DNA of 64,000 bases from JAVBKU01 sp031553875 (GTDB lineage Bacteria > Bacteroidota > Bacteroidia > Bacteroidales > Rikenellaceae). Under the pieces are notes generated by a model. That model did no database searches. It was given only the letters and a program-made list of their open reading frames with translations, and had not been told where the DNA came from. Below, piece by piece: positions 8,310 to 17,345 of this stretch. How positions within the stretch are numbered: the first letter of the stretch is position 1; each line of letters begins with the position of its first letter. The stretch is from the NCBI GenBank assembly GCA_031553875.1, contig JAVBKU010000001.1:124001-188000 (forward strand). Reading direction: 5' to 3'. Made by a program: the position numbers and the translations under genes.

Positions 8310-8460
8310 CGTCTTGTAAATGTAATTCCACATACTCACGAAATTACAATTTGTTTGCCAATAAATAAAAGACTTTGTTTTTTGCTATATTTGCGGTATA
8401 CAGGATATGCGGTTAGACGGAGCTTTCTGACAAGTCCGACGTTCCGCACTCACCTGTTAC

Positions 8461-8468
8461 TATTTTTG
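8461..8468 (+). promoter_or_regulatory. -7 box for the GT8/AlkD pair
   Basis: TATTTTTG fits TAnnTTTG, 36 nt before the GT8 start. A second fit, TATATTTG, lies at 8386-8393. No clear -33 TTTG for either. Confidence 0.4.
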
Positions 8469-8503
8469 TAAAATATTTACCCATATACGCTATATATAGT
8501 CTT

Positions 8504-9544
8504 ATGACAACTCTGGAAGTGGCGGTATCGTTTGATGAGAACTATGCACAACATGCTGCGGTCACCATCGCTTCACTGTTGCGTAATTCCTCGTCGCCGA
8601 TAAACCTGCATGTCCTGCACGATCGCGATAACATCTCCGGACGTACCCGCCGCAGGATAGAGTCGCTAAGGAAGTATGCCCGCAATGGCGTGTCTATAGA
8701 GTGGCATCACATAGATTTTTCTCGCGTTCAGGCCGGGATGTCAGAAGAGCACTGGTCGCCGGCGTTCTTTTACCGGTTGCTGTTGCCTGAGATTATAACC
8801 GAGGGCAGGGTGCTTTACCTCGACACCGATACGGTAGTTCTCGGCGACCTCACGGAATTTTTCACTCAGGATATGGAGGGTAAGCATGCCGTGGCGGTGA
8901 GCGATCTGGGCTGGTATGTCACTTTCGTGAGGAACAAAAAAGATCCCGGCAGGGGAGACATCAATATTATAGATTACCTCAGGGATAAGCTGGGGATGGA
9001 GACAGAGGAAGAGGTCAAGGGTTATTTCAATTCGGGAGTGATGCTCCTGGATATGGATATGATCAGCGGGCAGAACCTCTTTGCCGGGGCGTTGGAACTG
9101 GCCAAGGCGACGCATTTTATACATAAGGACCAGGACGTGCTTAATATATTGCTGAAAGGCAAGATCAAATACGCTTCTGACGATTATAATTTCATGTACG
9201 GACGCGTTATTAACGACAAAGATGGTCTTGACTGGATAATCCAACGGTTCGAGCCATACATGGAGCGGGGGCGCAAGCCTGTGATATTACATTTTACGAA
9301 TAAGCCATGGAAGTATCACGGAGTGTTATTCAGCCGCTATTATTGGCGGTACCTCGCCATGACTCCGTGGTGGAGCGGGTTCTCGGCCCTTATCCCGTCG
9401 GGGTGGAGTGTTCGCAGGTGGCTTATCCGCATTCACACCGGATCGATCCCGCGTTTGAGGATATTAGGTATAGACATAATAGGGAAAGACAGGTATTACC
9501 AGCTCCGTAGAAGGCCGGTAAAAGATACAAGGAGTAGGGTATGA
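8504..9544 (+). CDS. Glycosyltransferase family 8 protein
   Basis: 346 residues. The GT8 signature is complete: N-terminal VAVSFDENYAQHAAVTIASL, metal-binding D107-x-D109 in LYLDTDTVVLGDL, the segment GYFNSGVMLLDMD, DQDVLNILLKGKI, and HFTNKPWKYHG near the C-terminus. GT8 enzymes are retaining transferases using UDP- or similar sugar donors, for example in LPS core or surface glycan assembly. The C-terminal basic region may attach to the membrane. The stop overlaps the start of the following gene (ATGA), so the two are translationally coupled although their roles look unrelated. Confidence 0.9.
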   Translation: MTTLEVAVSFDENYAQHAAVTIASLLRNSSSPINLHVLHDRDNISGRTRRRIESLRKYARNGVSIEWHHIDFSRVQAGMSEEHWSPAFFYRLLLPEIITEGRVLYLDTDTVVLGDLTEFFTQDMEGKHAVAVSDLGWYVTFVRNKKDPGRGDINIIDYLRDKLGMETEEEVKGYFNSGVMLLDMDMISGQNLFAGALELAKATHFIHKDQDVLNILLKGKIKYASDDYNFMYGRVINDKDGLDWIIQRFEPYMERGRKPVILHFTNKPWKYHGVLFSRYYWRYLAMTPWWSGFSALIPSGWSVRRWLIRIHTGSIPRLRILGIDIIGKDRYYQLRRRPVKDTRSRV

Positions 9545-10233
9545 GAGTAACAGAGGCAAGGGCCATGATGGAGGCACGGCATGATAAGGGATGCCGCGAT
9601 ACATTCATAAAGTGTGTGCCAGGGGCGTCGGGCGTCCTTGGCATAAGGTCGGCCGATATGAAGGCGATAGCCAAGACGATAGCCGCCGGTGACTGGCACG
9701 GATTCCTCACCGACCCCGAGCCGATGGTCTATGCCGAGGAGCTTTCGCTCAAAGGGCTTGTTATAGGTAGCCTGAAAGAGAAATTCGAGGTCGTCGAGCC
9801 TCTTCTGCGCGAGTTCGTGCCAAAGCTCGACAGCTGGGCCTCGTGCGACACGCTCTGCGCCTCGCTCAAGATGACGAAAAAGAACATGGAGCCGATGCTC
9901 GCCCTTGTGAAGGAGTACCTGCATTCGGAGAGGGAGTATGAGCTGAGGTTTGCCATAGTGATGCTGTTGTGCTACTATATCGATGAGGAACATATAGATT
10001 ACGTACTCTCGTCTTATGACTCCGTACACCGTGAGGAATATTATATCCGCATGGCCGTGGCTTGGGGGCTGTCGGTGTGCTTCGTAAAGCAACGCGACAA
10101 AACGCTCGCCTACATGTCCGACCCAAATTCGCTCGACAAGTGGACGTTCAATAAGGCCATACAGAAGTGTACGGAGTCGTTCAGGGTGAGCGCCGAGGAC
10201 AAGGCGCTGCTGCGCTCGATGCGGTGGAAGTAG
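9541..10233 (+). CDS. AlkD-like DNA alkylation repair protein (HEAT-repeat)
   Basis: 230 residues, all-helical, matching the AlkD/COG4912 family. It begins with a short helix followed by GVLGIRSADMKAIAK, then paired helices such as WASCDTLCASLKMTKKNMEP, and the segment YYIRMAVAWGLSVCFVK. These glycosylases remove N3- or N7-alkylated purines without base flipping; distant members may have other roles. No signal peptide. Starts inside the GT8 stop codon (4-bp overlap). Confidence 0.8.
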   Translation: MRVTEARAMMEARHDKGCRDTFIKCVPGASGVLGIRSADMKAIAKTIAAGDWHGFLTDPEPMVYAEELSLKGLVIGSLKEKFEVVEPLLREFVPKLDSWASCDTLCASLKMTKKNMEPMLALVKEYLHSEREYELRFAIVMLLCYYIDEEHIDYVLSSYDSVHREEYYIRMAVAWGLSVCFVKQRDKTLAYMSDPNSLDKWTFNKAIQKCTESFRVSAEDKALLRSMRWK

Positions 10234-10289
10234 GGAGCTCTCGCAGTAAGATAATTTGAAATTACAAACAAATAAAAACAAGTGTTATA

Positions 10290-12665
10290 ATGAAAAAAGT
10301 TTTATTGCTGTCGGCGGCGATGCTGTTTGTCGCCACAGGGTTTTCGCAGAACAAGGATATGTACAAGAAGGGTTGGATCGACTTCAACAAAAATGGTGTG
10401 AAGGACGTCTATGAGGATCCCTCTCAGTCCATCGCCGCCCGTGTGACCAACCTCCTGTCGCTGATGACCAATGATGAGAAGACCTGCCAGATGGCTACCC
10501 TCTACGGCTCGGGACGAGTGCTCAAGGACGCCCTGCCCACCGAAGGATGGAAGAAGGAGATATGGAAAGACGGCATCGGTAATATCGACGAGGAGCATAA
10601 TGGCCTCGGTACGTTCGGCTCGCAGTTCTCATTTCCCTACTCCAAGAGCGTGGGTGCGAGGCAGGAGGTGCAGCGCTTTTTCGTGGAGCAGACTCGCCTG
10701 GGTATCCCTGTCGACTTTACCAACGAGGGTATCAGGGGTCTCAACCATGACAGGGCTACATATTTCCCCGCCCAGTGCGGCCAGGGAGCCTCGTGGAATA
10801 AGGAGCTTATAGCCCGCATCGCCGAGATCGAGGCCAAGGAGGCCGTGGCGCTGGGCTATACCAATATCTATTCGCCTATCCTCGACATAGCGCAGGATCC
10901 CCGCTGGGGCCGCGTCGTGGAGTGCTACGGCGAGGACCCCTACCACGTAGGGCAGTTGGGTAAGCAGATGATCACCGGCCTGCAGAAAAACGGCCTGGTG
11001 TCCACTCCCAAGCATTTCGCCGTGTACAGTATTCCCGTAGGTGGGCGCGATGATGGTACCCGTACCGACCCGCACGTAGCCCCGAGGGAGATGCGCACGC
11101 TCTACCTCGAGCCTTTCCGCGTGGCCTTCAAGGAGGCCGGGGCCCTGGGCGTTATGAGCTCTTACAACGACTACGACGGCGTGCCCGTGTCGGCCAGCCG
11201 TTATTTCCTAACCGACATACTGCGTAACGAGTTCGGATTCAGGGGTTATGTGGTGTCCGACAGTGAGGCCGTGGAATTCGTGCACACCAAGCATGCCGTG
11301 GCAGAAAATCCCGAGGATGCCGTGGCTAAGGTTGTGAACGCCGGGGTGAACATACGTACCAACTTCACGCCTCCTTCCGACTTTATACTGCCCCTGAGGA
11401 GTGCTCTGAGTAAGGCTAAGGTATCGCAAGTTACTATCGACCAGAGGGTGAGCGAGATACTCCGCGTGAAATTCCATCTGGGCCTGTTCGACAACCCCTA
11501 CAAGGGCGATCCCAAGGAGGCCGACCGTATAGTGCATTGTAAGGAGCATCAGGAAGTGGCCCTCGACGCCGCGCGCCAGTCGATAGTACTGCTCAAGAAC
11601 AAGGACAAGTTATTGCCGTTGAGCAAGAGCATAAAGAAGGTGGCTGTCATAGGTCCCAACGCCGATGAGAGGGCGGAGATGATCTGCCGCTACGGCCCTG
11701 CCAACGCGCCCATAATCACCGTGCTGGACGGTATAAAGGCCGCCCTGCCCAAGGCCGACGTGGTGTATGAGAAGGGATGCGAGATAATAGATCCCAATTT
11801 TCCCCAGAGCGAACTTATGATCTTCCCTTACACTACCGACGAAGCTAAACTGATGGAAAAAGCCGTGAGCGCAGCTAAGAAATCCGACGTGATAATCCTC
11901 GTGCTCGGCGGCTCGGAGAAGACCGTGAGGGAGAGCCGCTCGCGTACCGACCTCAATCTTACCGGCCGCCAGAACGACCTTATCAAGGCCATGCACAGGA
12001 CAGGTAAGCCCGTCGTGATGGTATTGCTCGATGGCCGTGCAGCCGCGATAAACTATGCCGAGGCCAATATTCCCGCGATAGTGCACGCCTGGTTCCCGGG
12101 CGAGTTCTGCGGCAGGGCCGTGGCCGACGTGCTCTTCGGCGACTACAATCCCGGCGGCCGCCTGGCGGTGACGTTCCCCAGGTCGGTGGGCCAGATACCC
12201 TACGCCTTCCCCTTCAAACCCGGCTCGCAGGCTCCGGGAAGCATAAGTGTCAACGGAGCATTGTATCCCTTCGGCTACGGGTTGAGCTACACCACATTTG
12301 AATACAGTAAACTTGCGGTCACTCCCGAAAAACAGACCGCCGACGGCGACATAACAGTGAAGTGTACCGTCGCCAATACCGGTAAGGTGCTGGGCGACGA
12401 AGTGGTACAGCTTTACATCCGCGACGTTTACAGCAGCGTCACCACCTACGTCAAGGTGTTGAGGGGCTTCGAACGTATCACCCTCAAGCCCGGCGAGTCG
12501 CGCGAGGTGAAATTCACGCTTAAGCCGCAAGACCTCGGCCTGTGGGATATAAATAATAAGTTCACCGTCGAGCCCGGCGACTTCGAGGTTATGGTCGGCG
12601 CTTCGTCCGAGGATATAAAGCTCAAGGGCAAATTCGAGATCACAGGCAAAAGGCCCGGAGTTTAG
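10290..12665 (+). CDS. Secreted GH3 family beta-glycosidase
   Basis: 791 residues with signal peptide MKKVLLLSAAMLFVATGFSQ. A (beta/alpha)8 domain follows, with SPILDIAQDPRWGRVVECYG, TPKHFAVYS and the nucleophile motif VVSDSEAVE (Asp324). Then comes the alpha/beta sandwich (IVLLKNKDKLLPL, VIGPNA) and a C-terminal fibronectin-III-like domain (YPFGYGLSYTTFEYS, then KPGESREVKF). SDSEAV replaces the more common SDW, as seen in a subgroup of Bacteroidetes beta-glucosidases/xylosidases. Likely cleaves beta-linked oligosaccharides in the periplasm. Followed after 80 nt by a heparinase-like gene; no SusC/SusD pair is nearby, so it is not part of a classical PUL. Confidence 0.9.
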   Translation: MKKVLLLSAAMLFVATGFSQNKDMYKKGWIDFNKNGVKDVYEDPSQSIAARVTNLLSLMTNDEKTCQMATLYGSGRVLKDALPTEGWKKEIWKDGIGNIDEEHNGLGTFGSQFSFPYSKSVGARQEVQRFFVEQTRLGIPVDFTNEGIRGLNHDRATYFPAQCGQGASWNKELIARIAEIEAKEAVALGYTNIYSPILDIAQDPRWGRVVECYGEDPYHVGQLGKQMITGLQKNGLVSTPKHFAVYSIPVGGRDDGTRTDPHVAPREMRTLYLEPFRVAFKEAGALGVMSSYNDYDGVPVSASRYFLTDILRNEFGFRGYVVSDSEAVEFVHTKHAVAENPEDAVAKVVNAGVNIRTNFTPPSDFILPLRSALSKAKVSQVTIDQRVSEILRVKFHLGLFDNPYKGDPKEADRIVHCKEHQEVALDAARQSIVLLKNKDKLLPLSKSIKKVAVIGPNADERAEMICRYGPANAPIITVLDGIKAALPKADVVYEKGCEIIDPNFPQSELMIFPYTTDEAKLMEKAVSAAKKSDVIILVLGGSEKTVRESRSRTDLNLTGRQNDLIKAMHRTGKPVVMVLLDGRAAAINYAEANIPAIVHAWFPGEFCGRAVADVLFGDYNPGGRLAVTFPRSVGQIPYAFPFKPGSQAPGSISVNGALYPFGYGLSYTTFEYSKLAVTPEKQTADGDITVKCTVANTGKVLGDEVVQLYIRDVYSSVTTYVKVLRGFERITLKPGESREVKFTLKPQDLGLWDINNKFTVEPGDFEVMVGASSEDIKLKGKFEITGKRPGV

Positions 12666-12745
12666 TCGCCTATGAAGCAGGTCGAGCCGCCTTTAACCTT
12701 TAATAAACCAGTCCGAAATATTTTTACCAAAATTAGTTACTGATT

Positions 12746-14704
12746 ATGCTAAGAAATCTTATATCGTTTATGCTGTTGTGCCTCCTCTCTCTGCCCGCGC
12801 GGGCGGAAAGGGTCGACAGGCATTTCCTGGGCGACGTCGTCAGCGACAGCGTTTCAGGAATCATATATGACAACCTCGACAAGTGGCGTGACGACCGCAG
12901 GCATAGCTTCCTCGACCTGGCCTCACGTCTTCCCGACTCGATCAAGCAGAAAGTGATCCGCAGGGCGGAGGGATATCTCTCGTATGGCTGGCCGGCCCTG
13001 CCCGCCACACTCTACATACAGTATAAGGAGACGGGGAACAGGACCAACTTCCAGAACGCCCAGATCGAACGTCGCGGCGTGTTGAGTACGCTTGTGCTTG
13101 CCGAGGTATTCGAGGGTAAGGGACGGTTTATGGATCAGGTGATCAACGGTGTGTGGGCCACTTGTGAGGAGAGTTCGTGGTGCCTGCCTGCCCACCAGTC
13201 GTCCGCGGCCAAAAAACAGGGATTGCCCGTGCCAGGAGAGAATATAGTCGATCTTATAGTGGGCGAAGACGCCGCCACGATGAGCTGGATATTGCTCTTA
13301 CTGGGCGACAGGCTCGATGAGCGCACTCCGGCCGTCACCCGCAGGATACGCCACGAACTTAGGGAGAGGATACTTATTCCCAATTACGAAAAGGAATTCA
13401 ACCGCATGAGCCTTGGTGGCGGGCCGACCAATAACTGGACGGTGTGGATCGGCCGCAACTGGCTGTGGGCCATGTCGATGGCGAATTGTATGAGCCGCGA
13501 CGAGTTCGTCATTTCCATGAGGCGGCTCGTGCGCAGTATCGACAACTATATAAGCTGGTACCCCGCCGACGGGGGATGCGACGAGGGTATAAATTACTGG
13601 ACGCTCTCGCCGCCGTTCTACCTCGATATACTCGAATTTTTCGACTTCATGCTCCCGGGTAAATTCGACCACCTCAAAAAGAACGAGATATTGAGAAATA
13701 TGGTCAGCTACGTGGGCAAGATGGAGATCGACAAGGGCTACTATGTGAATTTCGCCGACTCCTCGCCCTTCGTTTCGCCGAATATATCGGCCATATACCT
13801 GTGGGGTAAATTCCTCGACGACAAGAACATAATGGGCTATGCCGCCTTCAATTCCACTCCGGAGGGTATCAGCAGACAGTTCGCCTCCGGGGCTCTTCAC
13901 CGTTATTTCAACCTTATGAGAACGGGCGAGGGTTTGTCGTCGGTGCCCCCTGTCCGGTATATGCCCTCTTTCAGTCCGTTCCCCGACCTCCAGGTGGTGA
14001 CAGCTCGCGATAAAAAGGGCTCGGCGGCAGGATTTTTCGTTGCGGCCAAGGGCGGACATAATGCCGAAAGCCACAACCATAACGATATCGGCAACTTCAT
14101 CGTTTCGTTCGACGGCGTGCCGGTACTGGTAGATGTGGGCGTGAGTACATACACTGCAAAGACCTTCGGCCCCGCCCGCTACTCCATCTGGGCAATGCAA
14201 TCGGGATGGCACAATACGCCTACGATAAACGGATTCGAACAGAAAAACGGCAGGCAGTACGAAGCCCGTGACGTGCGAATGGAGGACAAGGGAGCGAAAA
14301 TGATATTCTCCGCCGACATAAGCAAGGCCTATCCTGCGGACGCCAAGGTCGACAAATGGATGCGTACCGTAGAGTTGGTTAGAGGCAAGAGGGTAGTGGT
14401 CGAGGATGAATATTCCCTGTCGGCCTATCTTGCCCCCGCCCAGTACAACCTTATAACGCCGCTGAACGTGGATACTTCGACTCCCGGCAAGATAATATTA
14501 GAGGGCGAAGTCCGTGGCCGCAAGGCGAAAGCGGAGATAGAATATGACAAGAGCCGTTTCCGCGCGGAGGTAGATACGATGGATCTTGACGATCCCAAGA
14601 TGAAAGGCAATTGGGGTAGTAAGATGTACAGGGTCATATTGGTAGCTACTAATTCCGACCTTAAAGGCAAGGACAGGATAACGATAAATTGTATTAAACC
14701 GTAA
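12746..14704 (+). CDS. Heparinase II/III-like secreted protein
   Basis: 652 residues, signal peptide MLRNLISFMLLCLLSLPARA. The N-terminal half is an alpha/alpha toroid (GGPTNNWTVWIGRNWLWAMS, DGGCDEGINYW); the C-terminal half is a beta-sandwich of the heparinase II/III family. The diagnostic motif is AESHNHNDIGNFIVSFDG (H443, H445), followed by VDVGVSTYTAKTFGPARYS and NGFEQKNG. Family members are polysaccharide lyases (PL12, PL21 and relatives) acting on glycosaminoglycans or other uronic-acid polymers. The specificity cannot be fixed from sequence. Sits between GH3 and cysK, only 12 nt from cysK. Confidence 0.85.
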   Translation: MLRNLISFMLLCLLSLPARAERVDRHFLGDVVSDSVSGIIYDNLDKWRDDRRHSFLDLASRLPDSIKQKVIRRAEGYLSYGWPALPATLYIQYKETGNRTNFQNAQIERRGVLSTLVLAEVFEGKGRFMDQVINGVWATCEESSWCLPAHQSSAAKKQGLPVPGENIVDLIVGEDAATMSWILLLLGDRLDERTPAVTRRIRHELRERILIPNYEKEFNRMSLGGGPTNNWTVWIGRNWLWAMSMANCMSRDEFVISMRRLVRSIDNYISWYPADGGCDEGINYWTLSPPFYLDILEFFDFMLPGKFDHLKKNEILRNMVSYVGKMEIDKGYYVNFADSSPFVSPNISAIYLWGKFLDDKNIMGYAAFNSTPEGISRQFASGALHRYFNLMRTGEGLSSVPPVRYMPSFSPFPDLQVVTARDKKGSAAGFFVAAKGGHNAESHNHNDIGNFIVSFDGVPVLVDVGVSTYTAKTFGPARYSIWAMQSGWHNTPTINGFEQKNGRQYEARDVRMEDKGAKMIFSADISKAYPADAKVDKWMRTVELVRGKRVVVEDEYSLSAYLAPAQYNLITPLNVDTSTPGKIILEGEVRGRKAKAEIEYDKSRFRAEVDTMDLDDPKMKGNWGSKMYRVILVATNSDLKGKDRITINCIKP

Positions 14705-14716
14705 ACACATAATCAT

Positions 14717-15664
14717 ATGGCCAAAATAGCTAAAAGCCTCACCGACCTGGTGGGCAATACGCCCCTGTTGGAGCTGACCCGTTACAACGCGGCACACGAT
14801 CTCAAGGGGCGGGTGATAGCCAAATTAGAATATTTCAACCCCGCAGGGAGCGTTAAGGACAGAGTGGCCCTCGCCATGATCGAAGATGCCGAAGTACGTG
14901 GGGCGCTCTCTCCCGGAGATACCATCATCGAGCCCACCAGCGGCAATACCGGCGTGGGCCTGGCCTTCGTGTCGGCATCCAAGGGGTATAAACTTATCCT
15001 CACCATGCCTGAGACCATGAGTGTCGAACGTCGCAATCTGCTCAAGGCCCTCGGTGCCACGATAGTCCTCACTCCCGGAGCAAAGGGTATGAAGGGCGCG
15101 ATAGAGGAGGCTGAAAACCTCGTCGAAGAGATCCCCGGGTCGATAATCTTGCAACAGTTCGATAATCCCGCCAATCCGGCCATCCATGAACGTACCACAG
15201 CCGAGGAGATATGGCGCGATACCGATGGTGGTGTAGATATCTTCGTTGCCGGAGTAGGCACTGGCGGCACAGTAAGCGGGGTGGGGCGCAGGCTAAAGGA
15301 GTTGAAGCCGTCGGTCAAGATCGTAGCGGTGGAGCCGGCATCCTCTCCCGTACTCTCGGGCGGCAATCCCGGCCCGCATAAGATACAGGGTATCGGTGCG
15401 GGCTTTGTCCCCAAGAACTACGACTCCAAAGCTGTGGACGCCGTTATGCCCGTGCAGGATAATGACGCGATACGTACAAGCCGCGAACTGGCGCAGACGG
15501 AAGGCGTTCTGGTGGGTATATCATCAGGTGCGGCCCTATATGCCGCTTCTCAGATAGCCTTGCTCCCCGAGAACAGCGGCAAGAAGATAGTGGCGCTCCT
15601 GCCAGATACGGGAGAACGTTATCTATCTACTATGTTGTACGACTTTGAGGGATATCCTTTGTAG
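14717..15664 (+). CDS. cysK: Cysteine synthase A (O-acetylserine sulfhydrylase)
   Basis: 315 residues, normal length. The PLP lysine is K47 in NPAGSVKDRVA; the substrate loop is TSGNTGVGLA (74-83); the phosphate-binding loop is GVGTGGTVSGVG; the C-terminal GISSGAALYAA is also conserved. Converts O-acetyl-L-serine and sulfide to L-cysteine in the cytosol. Starts 12 nt after the heparinase-like gene and may be co-transcribed with it, although the functions appear unrelated. Confidence 0.95.
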   Translation: MAKIAKSLTDLVGNTPLLELTRYNAAHDLKGRVIAKLEYFNPAGSVKDRVALAMIEDAEVRGALSPGDTIIEPTSGNTGVGLAFVSASKGYKLILTMPETMSVERRNLLKALGATIVLTPGAKGMKGAIEEAENLVEEIPGSIILQQFDNPANPAIHERTTAEEIWRDTDGGVDIFVAGVGTGGTVSGVGRRLKELKPSVKIVAVEPASSPVLSGGNPGPHKIQGIGAGFVPKNYDSKAVDAVMPVQDNDAIRTSRELAQTEGVLVGISSGAALYAASQIALLPENSGKKIVALLPDTGERYLSTMLYDFEGYPL

Positions 15665-15860
15665 ATAACCGCATTTCCCATTAGAGAATAGGTCTAAATT
15701 TCGATCTTGCGCAGCAAGGTCGTCAGCCCGCAGCCATCCCCGGCGGAGGGCTGAAACGTCTTACGACTTATTCATCTCCTCCGCTGGCTGCGAACTGATA
15801 CATTCAATTCTTAAGGCGGCGACGGTAGGCCTCCGGGAGGGCAACCATTAGCGTGTAAAA
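15665..15860. repeat. Gap with a long imperfect stem-loop
   Basis: Arms CGCAGCCA (15729-15736) and TGGCTGCG (15785-15792) enclose a second pairing GCGGAG / CTCCGC (15743-15748 / 15779-15784). No open frame was recognised. Possibly a dispersed intergenic repeat or a small structured RNA. Confidence 0.4.
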
Positions 15861-15863
15861 CAA

Positions 15864-15892
15864 TTAGGCCGGAGCTTGATGCTCCGGCCTAA
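15864..15892. terminator. Bidirectional terminator, cysK / nuoN
   Basis: Perfect 12-bp stem (TTAGGCCGGAGC / GCTCCGGCCTAA), 5-nt loop, between convergent cysK and nuoN; pyrimidine-rich on the plus side and TTGTTTTAC on the minus side. Confidence 0.8.
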
Positions 15893-15920
15893 TCTGTTTC
15901 TATTACTATGACGGAAATAA

Positions 15921-17342
15921 TTACACCCCGAAGGTGAATTCCCCGATATTCTCGTAAACGGCGCTTATTATACCCAGCACCAATACACCTGCGAGGCATA
16001 CCACAAGCCCCACGCGAGCGTAGGCGTCGCTGTTTATAGTGGGCAGGGGATTTTCATTCTCCTTGATGAACATGGCCTTGATAATGCGCAGGTAGTAGTA
16101 GAGCGATATCACGGTGTTGACAAGGGCGATGAACACCAGCGCGTAGAATCCCGCTCCGGCGGCTGTCATAAAGACGAAGAACTTGCTGAAGAACCCTGCA
16201 AACGGAGGAATACCGGCCAGGGAGAACAGACACAGCATCATAAGCACTGCCAGCTTGGGATTGCTCTTGTAGAGGCCGTTGTAGCCGTCCATCTGCACGT
16301 TACCTGTCTTCTGTTCGATAACCGAGATAATGCCGAACGCACCGAGGTTAGAGGCCAGATACACCAGCAGGTAATATATCAGTGCGGTCATACCGGCGGC
16401 ATCGCCGCTTATCACACCCAGCATGATATAACCCGCCTGCGAGATGCTGGAGAAAGCCAGAAGTCGCTTGAGGTTGCGTTGGCGCAGGGCGAAGAGGTTG
16501 GCAACGGTGATGGTGACGATGATAATACCGTAGAGTACCGCCTGCCACTGGGCCATTATGGGTGCGAACACCTTGATGAGTATGGCCATCAGCACAAATG
16601 CGGCGGAGGCCTTTGATACCGACGACAGGTACGAGGTCACGGGAGTGATCGCACCCTGGTAAACGTCGGCAGTCCACAGATGGAACGGTACGAGCGACAG
16701 CTTGAAGCCCATGCCCACGAAGAACAGGATGAACGCCATTATCTGCAATGGTGATCCGTTCAGGGCCGCCGGTATATCGGCGAAATAGAGCGTGCCGGTA
16801 GTCCCGTAGATGAGCGACAGGCCGTAGAGCAGCAGGCCGCTGGAGAATATGGCGGAGAGGATATACTTAGCTCCGGCTTCGGCCGAGTTATTCTTATACT
16901 TGTCGAAAGCCACGAGGCAGGCCATGGGGATAGATGCCGTTTCGAGCCCGATGAAGAAAAGCAGGAAGTGTCCGGAGCTTATCATCAGGTACATCCCGAA
17001 CAGGGTACTGAGCGTTAGCGTATAGAACTCGCCCCTCTTGTACTCGGTATCGGGACGGTCGAGCCACGACGAAGCCTGCAGGAATACCAGGAGCGTACCG
17101 ATATTGAGTATGCTCTTGATTATCGTGTGCACCGGCAGGTACTCGTACATGCCGCCGAACACGGAGGCTTCCGCCGAAGGCATGATGTTTATAAGCGTGT
17201 GCACGAGCAGCAGTCCGCAGGCCACGGGGTGGAACCAGCGGCGGCCTCCGGGGCCCGCGATAAGGTCATATGCGAAGAGGACCACCATCAGCGCTATAAG
17301 CGACAGCTCCTCCTTCAATGCGAATAATTGAGTGTAATCCAT
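15921..17342 (-). CDS. nuoN: NADH-quinone oxidoreductase subunit N
   Basis: 473 residues, highly hydrophobic, about 13-14 transmembrane helices. It belongs to the Mrp-antiporter-like family; the conserved core includes KYNNSAEAGAKYILSAIFSS, GFKLSLVPFHLWTADVYQGA and FSSISQAGYIMLGV. It is one of three proton-pumping arm subunits of complex I. Last gene of the nuo operon, 3 nt downstream of nuoM, ending just before the shared terminator. Confidence 0.95.
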   Translation of the reverse strand: MDYTQLFALKEELSLIALMVVLFAYDLIAGPGGRRWFHPVACGLLLVHTLINIMPSAEASVFGGMYEYLPVHTIIKSILNIGTLLVFLQASSWLDRPDTEYKRGEFYTLTLSTLFGMYLMISSGHFLLFFIGLETASIPMACLVAFDKYKNNSAEAGAKYILSAIFSSGLLLYGLSLIYGTTGTLYFADIPAALNGSPLQIMAFILFFVGMGFKLSLVPFHLWTADVYQGAITPVTSYLSSVSKASAAFVLMAILIKVFAPIMAQWQAVLYGIIIVTITVANLFALRQRNLKRLLAFSSISQAGYIMLGVISGDAAGMTALIYYLLVYLASNLGAFGIISVIEQKTGNVQMDGYNGLYKSNPKLAVLMMLCLFSLAGIPPFAGFFSKFFVFMTAAGAGFYALVFIALVNTVISLYYYLRIIKAMFIKENENPLPTINSDAYARVGLVVCLAGVLVLGIISAVYENIGEFTFGV

Positions 17343-17345
17343 GGT

